NCBI GenBank assembly: GCA_030530045.1
Contig: JAUMVS010000079.1
Coordinates: 1,313-6,872, forward strand
Length of the DNA: 5,560 nt
Source: Phoenicibacter congonensis
GTDB taxonomy: Bacteria > Actinomycetota > Coriobacteriia > Coriobacteriales > Eggerthellaceae
Direction: 5' to 3'
The position numbers and the translations under genes were made by a program. Below, in pieces: positions 1 to 4,676 of this stretch. Every line of letters starts with the position of its first letter. Position 1 is the stretch's first letter. The notes under the pieces were generated by a model. It was not told the origin of the DNA and searched no databases. It saw only the letters and a list, made by a program, of their open reading frames with translations.

Positions 1-103
1 TGCGTTTTGCCACGCGGCGACGATACCGCGCTTCATGTCGTTCAATACTGGTCACTTCGATACCTCGCAGAGTGTTATTATAGTGGTGCGTTGTGTACTC
101 CAT
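1..103 (-). CDS. Probable DGR reverse transcriptase, N-terminal fragment (cut by window edge)
   Basis: An open frame starts at the ATG at 103 and runs off the left edge after 34 codons. It encodes a basic leader, beginning MEYTTHHYNN and ending with an arginine-rich stretch (ERHEARYRRRVAKR). No RT motif such as the YxDD box is visible, because that part lies outside the window. The call rests mainly on position: in DGRs with the order target-accessory-TR, the RT gene usually follows the template repeat on the same strand. Basic, Arg-rich N-termini are also common in RTs of this group. No good ribosome-binding site precedes the ATG, unlike every other gene here; an in-frame GTG at 124 is a less likely alternative start, and a TAG at 149-151 closes the frame upstream. 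The fragment could belong to another gene, but context makes RT the best reading. Confidence 0.58.
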   Translation of the reverse strand, partial: MEYTTHHYNNTLRGIEVTSIERHEARYRRRVAKR

Positions 104-203
104 AGCGGACTGCTCATGAAACACGGTACTTGGCTTAGATTCCTTCGCCTATGTCACCATCCCGTGTCATGCAAGAAGCGTCCGGGCAGCCGCGTCGAAC
201 GTC

Positions 204-228
204 GCGGTATCGGCCAGAGAGATACCGC
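204..228 (-). other. Hairpin in the DGR spacer, 8-bp stem
   Basis: A perfect inverted repeat has arms 204-211 and 221-228 (GCGGTATC/GATACCGC) around a 9-base loop. An alternative 5-bp stem, 190-194 with 203-207 (CCGCG/CGCGG), shares bases with it, so the two could be mutually exclusive. It lies about 100 bases upstream of the putative RT start and is not followed by a T tract in the minus direction, so a terminator is unlikely. Confidence 0.5.
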
Positions 229-255
229 TGGTATGTATTTACCCGCATTCCCGCG

Positions 256-272
256 GGAGGGTTATGCCCTCC
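256..272 (-). other. Hairpin in the DGR spacer that sequesters an SD-like sequence
   Basis: Arms 256-261 and 267-272 (GGAGGG/CCCTCC) enclose a 5-base loop. Read on the minus strand, the first arm is part of AAGGAGGG, a near-perfect Shine-Dalgarno sequence, but no convincing gene starts at a suitable distance. It overlaps a 10-bp palindrome, TCCCGCGGGA, at 249-258. It is more likely an RNA structural element than a translation signal. Confidence 0.45.
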
Positions 273-301
273 TTCCAAACAAAAACATCGGCGCGGCTTT
301 C

Positions 302-315
302 AGCCCATGCGGGCT
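302..315 (-). other. Short hairpin just 3' of the template repeat
   Basis: Arms 302-306 and 311-315 (AGCCC/GGGCT) enclose a 4-base loop. On the transcribed strand it begins about 25 bases beyond the end of the template repeat, within the presumed DGR RNA. It is short and could be coincidental. Confidence 0.35.
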
Positions 316-340
316 TACTCGGTCTGGCCGGGATGAACCG

Positions 341-468
341 TTGGAATCAGATGGGGGCGCGATTCGCGTTGGATGCGTTGTTGTTGTTCGTGTAGCCGTT
401 GTTGCTGACATTCACGAAGTTGGTGGCGTTGCCGCTATAAGCAGAAGCCAACCACCAGTTGCTCCGCG
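341..468 (-). repeat. DGR template repeat (TR)
   Basis: This 128-base non-coding copy matches 1026-1153 without gaps at a constant offset of 685. The ten mismatches lie at 342, 347, 364, 369, 370, 382, 402, 403, 420 and 421; every one is T on the plus strand, that is A on the transcribed strand. Only 36 of the 128 positions are such bases. Read in the target frame, the TR carries 12 AAC/AAT asparagine codons, the typical design of a DGR template, because AAY mutates to 15 amino acids and never to a stop. In that frame it would stop at TGA (349-347) where the VR has TGC. It lies 38 bases after the stop codon of the Avd-like gene. Similarity ends abruptly at 469, where the mismatch is not at an adenine, and fades below 341. 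Confidence 0.93.
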
Positions 469-506
469 GGAAACAAAACGATTTGCAGGACATAACCCGT
501 GAGAAT

Positions 507-959
507 TTACTGGTTTTCCGTTTTCGAGGTTGACACGATGAGCTTGGTGCTTCGGCGCCACGCTTTAACCAACATGTCAGCGCGGTCGATTAAGTCCCCG
601 GCTGTTTCAAGTGCGTGCGGCATAGGATGATCTGCGTCGATTTTGCCAAAGTAGAGCTGCGTCAGAAGCTCTTGCAGCTTATCGTCAATGCGCTCAAGAT
701 CATTGAGCGCATATCGCTGATAGCGCCGCCGTTCCGCCACGGCCTCCGGCGTATTGGTGTAAATGCCATTCGCCGCGATTAGATGCCCGAAAAGGCCATC
801 CAGCATAGCCGATACGGGGAACGTGAAGATGGGCCGCCAGCGCTTGGGTGTGATGTTTTCATTCATCAGCGCCGCGATTAAAACGGTTCTCAATTCGCCG
901 CACACGCGATAAAACTCCATGCTGGATATGCCGCGCTTGCGGGCAAGCACACTACTCAT
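507..959 (-). CDS. avd: Avd-like DGR accessory protein (four-helix bundle)
   Basis: The 150-residue product is predicted to be almost entirely helical, with four amphipathic segments at about residues 14-34, 44-66, 70-103 and 111-136. It is basic at both ends and around residues 77-79. The pattern AANGIY (62-67) followed by RRRYQRYA (77-84) resembles what I recall of four-helix-bundle Avd-like proteins in DGRs of gut Firmicutes and their phages. Avd proteins form pentameric barrels that bind the RT and the template RNA and are needed for cDNA synthesis. The gene sits between the variable-protein gene and the template repeat, the classic avd position. I chose the ATG at 959 over an in-frame start at 989 because AGGAGG lies at 967-972, seven bases upstream, and the 989 start would lie inside the inverted repeat at 978-1002. 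Family assignment is by recognition, not by a search. Confidence 0.75.
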   Translation of the reverse strand: MSSVLARKRGISSMEFYRVCGELRTVLIAALMNENITPKRWRPIFTFPVSAMLDGLFGHLIAANGIYTNTPEAVAERRRYQRYALNDLERIDDKLQELLTQLYFGKIDADHPMPHALETAGDLIDRADMLVKAWRRSTKLIVSTSKTENQ

Positions 960-966
960 TGGTTTT

Positions 967-972
967 CCTCCT
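967..972 (-). promoter_or_regulatory. Ribosome-binding site that fixes the avd-like start
   Basis: On the minus strand this reads AGGAGG, seven bases before the ATG at 959. It supports the 150-residue product over the 160-residue version starting at 989. Confidence 0.8.
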
Positions 973-977
973 GTATT

Positions 978-1002
978 CCCGCCGCCCACAAGGGGCGGCG
1001 GG
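978..1002 (-). other. Perfect inverted repeat after the VR: likely DGR target-recognition hairpin/cruciform
   Basis: Arms 978-987 and 993-1002 are perfectly complementary over 10 bp (CCCGCCGCCC/GGGCGGCGGG) around a 5-base loop. In the direction of transcription the element starts 11 bases after the stop codon of the DGR target gene and 23 bases after the VR end. In characterised DGRs, including the Bordetella phage element, a GC-rich hairpin or cruciform at this position downstream of the VR promotes target recognition. No run of T follows it in the transcribed direction, and a Shine-Dalgarno site follows almost at once, so an intrinsic terminator is unlikely. It may also modulate translation of the accessory gene. 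Confidence 0.75.
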
Positions 1003-1013
1003 ATTGTTTCGGA

Positions 1014-1913
1014 TTAGCCGGAAATTCGGAAGCAGATGGGGGCGCGATACGCGGCGGATGCGTTGTCGTTGTTCGTGTAGCCGTTGCCGCTGACATTCAC
1101 GAAGGCGGTGGCGTTGCCGCTATAAGCAGAAGCCAACCACCAGTTGCTCCGCGAGTTACCGCCCTGAACGCGCTTGACGCGGTTCATGTTGTGAGCAAAG
1201 AGCGGATACTGGATTTCGTTGCCCGCCGTCCACCCCATCGTAGTCATGATTTTGGCGCCCATGACTTCAAACTCAGCGGGGAGCCACAGCTTACCGACGT
1301 TCGTCCACAGCTTTTCGTTGTCGGTGGAAAGGACGTTGCTCTCGTGATAGCGCGTCTGCGTATAAATCAACTTGTCCGCAATAACGCTTTTCAGCGCGTC
1401 GGGCAGGTAGTAGTAGATGCCGCCCGCCGTATAGTCCTTGTCCACCATTTCAAACGGTTTGGTCGTGCTGTTGGGAACCTGTCCCGCCAGAGAGTTGACG
1501 AACAGGTAGCCATTGCTCGCGCACCACGGGTCTTTCAGCGTTTCAGACGTACCATTGTTAATGTTGACAAGGTTCATCTGGAACATCTCCGGCCACAGCT
1601 CACGGGTAATGAAGTCGATGTGGTTGCCGAGTTCCGTTGCACCATAGCCCGTGTACGGGTTGATACCCGCGACCTGCGCATTGAAAACGCGATTGTTGGA
1701 AGTGGTGAAGGGGATGTAGTCTGCCACATGGATCTGCGAGTAGTTACCCGCCGTAATGCGCGCCTTAATCCACGCCCACACGTTGTCATAGCTCGCGATT
1801 TCTTCCGCGTGCTTCACCGTCAGGTCAACACCGGGGTAGTAACCATCGTTCGAGATGCCGATGATGTCCGCGGTATTGCCGTTCAGGCTGATTCGGTCAA
1901 CGTAGTTTGCCAT
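1014..1913 (-). CDS. DGR-diversified target protein with C-type-lectin-like (DUF6273-like) C-terminus
   Basis: This 299-residue protein is the target of the DGR. Its last part (about 205-299) carries the features of C-type-lectin/formylglycine-enzyme-like folds in DGR variable proteins: LWLPAEFEVMG (209-219), YPLF (236-239), NWWLASAYSG (257-266) and a terminal RAPICFRISG. The best family resemblance I recognise is DUF6273. The VR encodes residues 254-296. Against the template, residues 270, 276, 283, 287 and 289 have changed from Asn to Ala, Gly, Asp, Ala and Tyr, expected to be exposed ligand-binding positions. The N-terminal part (1-200) is unrecognised and may attach the protein to the virion. 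No signal peptide or membrane segment is seen. The ATG at 1913 has GGAGGG at 1923-1928, nine bases upstream. The tail genes upstream suggest a receptor-binding tail component, by inference. Confidence 0.88.
   Translation of the reverse strand: MANYVDRISLNGNTADIIGISNDGYYPGVDLTVKHAEEIASYDNVWAWIKARITAGNYSQIHVADYIPFTTSNNRVFNAQVAGINPYTGYGATELGNHIDFITRELWPEMFQMNLVNINNGTSETLKDPWCASNGYLFVNSLAGQVPNSTTKPFEMVDKDYTAGGIYYYLPDALKSVIADKLIYTQTRYHESNVLSTDNEKLWTNVGKLWLPAEFEVMGAKIMTTMGWTAGNEIQYPLFAHNMNRVKRVQGGNSRSNWWLASAYSGNATAFVNVSGNGYTNNDNASAAYRAPICFRISG
1026..1153 (-). repeat. DGR variable repeat (VR) inside the target gene
   Basis: This copy of the template repeat at 341-468 lies in the last codons of the target gene and ends nine bases before the end of its stop codon. 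The 118 identical positions and ten adenine-only differences identify it as the recipient of mutagenic retrohoming. The transcript-3' segment (1033-1048) is identical and GC-rich, fitting the initiation-of-mutagenic-homology site (IMH), with its template counterpart (IMH*) at 348-363. The first 43 or so bases on the transcript-5' side (1107-1153) are also unchanged. The mutated positions concentrate between 1049 and 1106. Confidence 0.93.
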
Positions 1914-1932
1914 AGTTCTTTTCCCTCCGTTC

Positions 1933-2142
1933 TTACTGCTGGTTGTTCAGGATGAATGTGCCGTTTGCGAGGGATGCCGTGATGGCGCGACTGTCATACA
2001 CGGTCATTTTCATCACCCCGTTTTCGAGGGTCATCTCGTAGGCAAGCCCCACCAGCCCAGTCATACGCGAGTCAGTGTAGGTTTTCGCGTATTTCCGGGC
2101 CATGACCCAGAACGGCAGTACGAGTTGTAGAATTTTGCTCAT
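1933..2142 (-). CDS. Small hypothetical phage protein, 69 aa
   Basis: I do not recognise this 69-residue protein. It opens with a hydrophobic, possibly helical stretch (ILQLVLPFWVMA, about 4-15), followed by a basic segment, and then a probable beta-rich half (VMKMTVYDSRAI, 43-54, and a tail rich in Asn and Gln). The start at 2142 is supported by AAGGAGG at 2151-2157, eight bases upstream. The stop lies 19 bases before the DGR target start, so the two are probably co-transcribed. The hydrophobic segment is too short and interrupted to call a membrane helix with confidence. Its location among tail genes suggests a virion or assembly role, but nothing in the sequence shows this. Confidence 0.7.
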   Translation of the reverse strand: MSKILQLVLPFWVMARKYAKTYTDSRMTGLVGLAYEMTLENGVMKMTVYDSRAITASLANGTFILNNQQ

Positions 2143-2155
2143 TGTGCGCGCCTCC

Positions 2156-2389
2156 TTACTGTGGCACGAACACGCCGGACTCGTTGGTGATGTACACCTT
2201 CTCGTCCGTGTCAGCCGTAACGTACAGGATAGAAAAAGGGGCGAACACCTGCTCAGCGTTCATCCCCTCGATGTCTTGCCCTGTCGTCGGGAGCGTTTCG
2301 GGCGTTTCGCTTGCCACAATGAGCGCCCGGACTACCGTTTTTCCGTCCGCTGTTCGTCTGGCGACGGGTTCAACACTTACCGCTTTCAT
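2156..2389 (-). CDS. Small hypothetical phage protein, 77 aa
   Basis: The product is 77 residues, probably beta-rich, with a proline/threonine linker (ETPETLPTTGQDIEGM, 28-43). It ends in a pattern typical of small fiber-associated phage domains: APFSILYVTADTDEKVYITN (50-69) then ESGVFVPQ. Proteins of this style, with a PTTG-x-DI-x-G linker and a short sandwich ending in a Tyr/Ile strand, occur in tail or head-fiber modules of Firmicute phages; I recall the resemblance but cannot name a family. The start codon overlaps the previous stop codon (ATGA at 2386-2389), which indicates translational coupling. AAAGGAG at 2398-2404 lies eight bases upstream. Confidence 0.72.
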   Translation of the reverse strand: MKAVSVEPVARRTADGKTVVRALIVASETPETLPTTGQDIEGMNAEQVFAPFSILYVTADTDEKVYITNESGVFVPQ

Positions 2390-2586
2390 GCCTCGTTCTC
2401 CTTTCCGTTTACAATATTCTCCTTGTCAATCTCATCGTGCAAATACGCGGCAAGGGCGTTAAGGTCGCTATCGCACGCCACGACGATATAGCAGTTATCG
2501 CGCCCCTGCACAATGAGCTGGTTCAGAGCGTCTTTGATTGCGCGGACGACTGCCGCCGCCTGCGCAGTAGACTTGATTTTATCCAT
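2386..2586 (-). CDS. Small hypothetical phage protein, 66 aa
   Basis: The 66-residue product has an amphipathic helix at about 6-24 and a hydrophobic strand (NCYIVVACD, 31-39), a second helix rich in Ala and Leu (41-51), and an acidic, charged tail. I do not recognise the family. The frame is open upstream to 2667, but I prefer the ATG at 2586: AAAGGAGG lies at 2598-2605, while the longer version would overlap the end of the fiber gene by 64 bases. Its stop overlaps the next start by four bases, so it is translationally coupled to the 77-residue gene. Confidence 0.7.
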   Translation of the reverse strand: MDKIKSTAQAAAVVRAIKDALNQLIVQGRDNCYIVVACDSDLNALAAYLHDEIDKENIVNGKENEA

Positions 2587-2597
2587 GATGCACCACG

Positions 2598-2605
2598 CCT
2601 CCTTT
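2598..2605 (-). promoter_or_regulatory. Ribosome-binding site that fixes the 66-aa gene start
   Basis: The minus strand reads AAAGGAGG, 11 bases before the ATG at 2586. It overlaps the stop codon of the fiber gene at 2604-2606, suggesting that termination on the fiber gene feeds initiation here. It argues against the upstream start at 2667. Confidence 0.7.
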
Positions 2606-4661
2606 ATGCGCCGATTGCAATCCAGTGTACCTCGCGGCTGCCCGAACCCGAACCACCCGACATACATACCTGAAAGTTGCTGCTTGTGATGGCCTGTGTT
2701 TTAAGCGCGTTTACACCGTAGGCGCTGGATCCGTTAGCCGCGTCGCCATACGACACGATTACAACCGGCGTTGACGAAAAGTTTGACGCGCCTGAGCCGC
2801 TTGAGTAGGAAACAGTGGCCCATGAAACACCCGTAACGTATGCCGTGCCCCACGCGCACTTGAACGGCAGTCGTGCCAAATCAATTTGGCCCGATGTGAT
2901 GTCATTGCCGCTGTGCGAGTGCGATGTTGCCGCCGCGCCTATGTTGGCAGGTGTGATGCCCAGATTGCTTCTGGCTCCTGCGGCGGTACTTGCCCCAGTA
3001 CCACCCTTTGCAAGCGGGAGGATGCCATTGGAGAAGCCGAGTGCCGTCAGCAGGTTCGTAAGCGTCACAAAGCCCGCTGTCTTTCCGTCTGCATCCATGA
3101 AGGGGATTCTGTCTCCTGCAACGGGTGTGACGGCGGAAAGCGCGTTAATCAGATTGTACAGCGCGGCGGCGGCAGTCGTTCCGCCTGTTCCGCCGCGGCT
3201 GATGGGAATCGTCCCGTTGAGCTTGGTAGCACCGTGGTAGATGTCCCAGTCACCGTTGATTTGCACAGCGCGCTGTCTTGTGCCCTGCATACCGACACTG
3301 ACGTTCAGCCCGCCGTCCATGCAGAAAATAACATGGTCGGAGGTTAGTGCGGTAACGGTCGTTTGAGAGTAGCTGCCAGACTGATTTTGCAGGCCGTCGA
3401 TTGCCGTAACCCGTACTTGATAGCCACTCGTGCCGCTGATACTGCCGCCGATGACGGTTGCGGAGCCGTTGGTGACGGCTTGTGCGGTGCTCCATGTATC
3501 GGAACCGGCAGGAGCGTACTGTGCTTGGAGCGTTACAAGGTTGTTTTTGCCGTTTACGCTCGCGATTGTCACGCTTGCGGTTACGCTGATGTATGCGCCT
3601 GTGTCGCTTGGTGTGCCGTTGCTGGTGCATCGGTACGCTGCAAGAGACGCGAAAATTGGGGAAAAGTAGTCGTAGACGGTGATCGTTTTGTCCGTTGCTG
3701 ATGCTGCGTTGCCGTAGGCGTTCGTGATTTTCGCCTTACACGTCAGCATCCCGGTTTCCATCAGCGCATCCGTCGTAAAGGTTGTTTCGCTTTGCGAACT
3801 TTTTTGCTGAGAACCGCAGGAAAGCAGGACGTTCTTGTAGGACGAGCCGCTGCCCGGAGAACTGCCGCTTAGTGTCAGCTTGGCAGTGCTGTACCCCTTC
3901 ACATATACGCCCCAGCTTGCCGGGACGGTTGCAGGCTGTACCAGAGCAACTGACAGCGTACCCGCGGTCGGCACAACGCTCGCAGGGTCAACCGTGACAG
4001 TGAATGAATAGACTTCTGTGCCCACGCAGGATGAGTAGCTGTCATCCGTGTACGTTTCGAGCTGTGCATACGCCGTACCGGTCGGCCAGCTCGTCGGTAT
4101 GCTCATCGACGTGTAGCTTATTCCTGCACCCAGATACTGTGTTTGCGCGTGAGTGCTGTCTCGACTCCAGCGCACGATGTGGCAATAGCTGTCCTCATAT
4201 GTGTTCAGTGTCAGTCCGATTGCTCCGCCCTGCGCGATGGAGGACGCGCTGAGGTAGCCGGTAGACTTAGAAGCGGCGGAATAGTTGACGGTGATGGTGA
4301 TTGTACAGCCATTGCGGACGTTTAGGACGTTGCTCGTGCTGCTGCCGCCGCCCCACACCGTAAAGGTGATACTGCCGCCCGTGAAATTGAGAAGCGCGGA
4401 ACTGACGCTGTACGCGACCTGCGTCTGAGAACCTGCGCTGTCAAGGTCGAGGCTGACCTCAAAGTAGTTTGTCGAGAATCCGGCTGTTGTCTGTGAATAG
4501 ACCGTGATGTCGGAGAACGACACGACCACACTCTGGATGGAACTGTCCGCACCGGGGAGACTGCCGCTGCTCTGGTAAAAAGAAGCGGTTACAGTGCTTC
4601 CGCGTTTTCGGTAGGAATTGGTCGGGGAAATACTGCTCGATGAAAAGACCACTGACGGCAT
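2604..4661 (-). CDS. Phage tail fiber / receptor-binding protein, 685 aa
   Basis: This long Ser/Thr/Gly-rich protein has the layout of a tail fiber. Residues 1-128 look like a beta-rich N-terminal domain. Residues 130-330 hold at least two Ig-like repeats ending in strands such as YSFTVTVD (218-225) and KTITVYD (325-331). Residues 333-440 resemble the repeat unit of siphovirus minor structural proteins of the DUF859 type. After GGLNVSVGMQGTRQRAVQIN (450-469) come two fiber-type motifs, SRGGTGGTTAAAA (488-500) and AKGGTGASTAAGARSNLGI (551-569), then an HSH motif (581-583) that could bind a metal ion as in other fibers. The C-terminus (601-685) resembles H-type-lectin-like tips ending in VHWIAIGA. 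The ATG at 4661 has AAGGAGG at 4672-4678, which overlaps the stop codon of the upstream gene. It probably mediates adsorption; no template-repeat copy is found in it. Confidence 0.85.
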   Translation of the reverse strand: MPSVVFSSSSISPTNSYRKRGSTVTASFYQSSGSLPGADSSIQSVVVSFSDITVYSQTTAGFSTNYFEVSLDLDSAGSQTQVAYSVSSALLNFTGGSITFTVWGGGSSTSNVLNVRNGCTITITVNYSAASKSTGYLSASSIAQGGAIGLTLNTYEDSYCHIVRWSRDSTHAQTQYLGAGISYTSMSIPTSWPTGTAYAQLETYTDDSYSSCVGTEVYSFTVTVDPASVVPTAGTLSVALVQPATVPASWGVYVKGYSTAKLTLSGSSPGSGSSYKNVLLSCGSQQKSSQSETTFTTDALMETGMLTCKAKITNAYGNAASATDKTITVYDYFSPIFASLAAYRCTSNGTPSDTGAYISVTASVTIASVNGKNNLVTLQAQYAPAGSDTWSTAQAVTNGSATVIGGSISGTSGYQVRVTAIDGLQNQSGSYSQTTVTALTSDHVIFCMDGGLNVSVGMQGTRQRAVQINGDWDIYHGATKLNGTIPISRGGTGGTTAAAALYNLINALSAVTPVAGDRIPFMDADGKTAGFVTLTNLLTALGFSNGILPLAKGGTGASTAAGARSNLGITPANIGAAATSHSHSGNDITSGQIDLARLPFKCAWGTAYVTGVSWATVSYSSGSGASNFSSTPVVIVSYGDAANGSSAYGVNALKTQAITSSNFQVCMSGGSGSGSREVHWIAIGA

Positions 4662-4676
4662 AGTTCTTTGTCCTCC

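Larger units (their letters stand above)
104..340 (-). ncRNA. Structured spacer between template repeat and RT, likely part of the DGR RNA
   Basis: This 237-base stretch holds no convincing gene on either strand. It contains several short inverted repeats: 302-315 (5-bp arms AGCCC/GGGCT), 256-272 (6-bp arms GGAGGG/CCCTCC) and 204-228 (8-bp arms GCGGTATC/GATACCGC). In studied DGRs, the RNA downstream of the TR is required for cDNA priming and is bound by the RT-Avd complex; I infer the same role here from position and structure. No U-rich terminator is evident. The 5' and 3' ends of the transcript cannot be fixed from sequence alone. Confidence 0.5.

Noticed and set aside
135..248. Minus-strand 37-codon frame starting at ATG 248 in the spacer
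   Set aside because: The SD-like AAGGAGGG is about 18 bases from the ATG and locked in a hairpin, and the product (Arg/Gly/Asp-rich) looks random. Chance is the simpler explanation unless conservation shows otherwise.
35..502. Plus-strand frame of 155 codons crossing the template repeat
   Set aside because: It runs antisense through the spacer and template repeat, has an incoherent Arg/Val-rich composition and no ribosome-binding site, and opposes the direction of all other genes.
960..989. Upstream start at 989 for the Avd-like gene
   Set aside because: The extra ten residues are encoded by the inverted repeat itself, and the strong ribosome-binding site at 967-972 points to the ATG at 959.
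978..1002. Intrinsic terminator reading of the 10-bp inverted repeat
   Set aside because: No T tract follows it on the transcribed strand, and the accessory gene and template repeat downstream need to be transcribed.
1191..1955. Plus-strand frame of 254 codons opposite the DGR target
   Set aside because: It mirrors the codon structure of the real minus-strand gene; the product is Arg/Val-rich low-complexity sequence with no recognisable domain.
2587..2667. Upstream start at 2667 for the 66-residue gene
   Set aside because: It would overlap the end of the fiber gene by 64 bases, and the AAAGGAGG at 2598-2605 serves the ATG at 2586.
2604..2900. Second DGR target at the end of the tail fiber gene
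   Set aside because: The C-terminal coding sequence shows no alignment to the template repeat at 341-468; the lectin-like end is of a different type.
2815..3347. Plus-strand frames opposite the fiber gene
   Set aside because: They are antisense shadows of a well-supported tail fiber and encode biased Ala/Val/Pro- or Arg/Cys-rich sequence.
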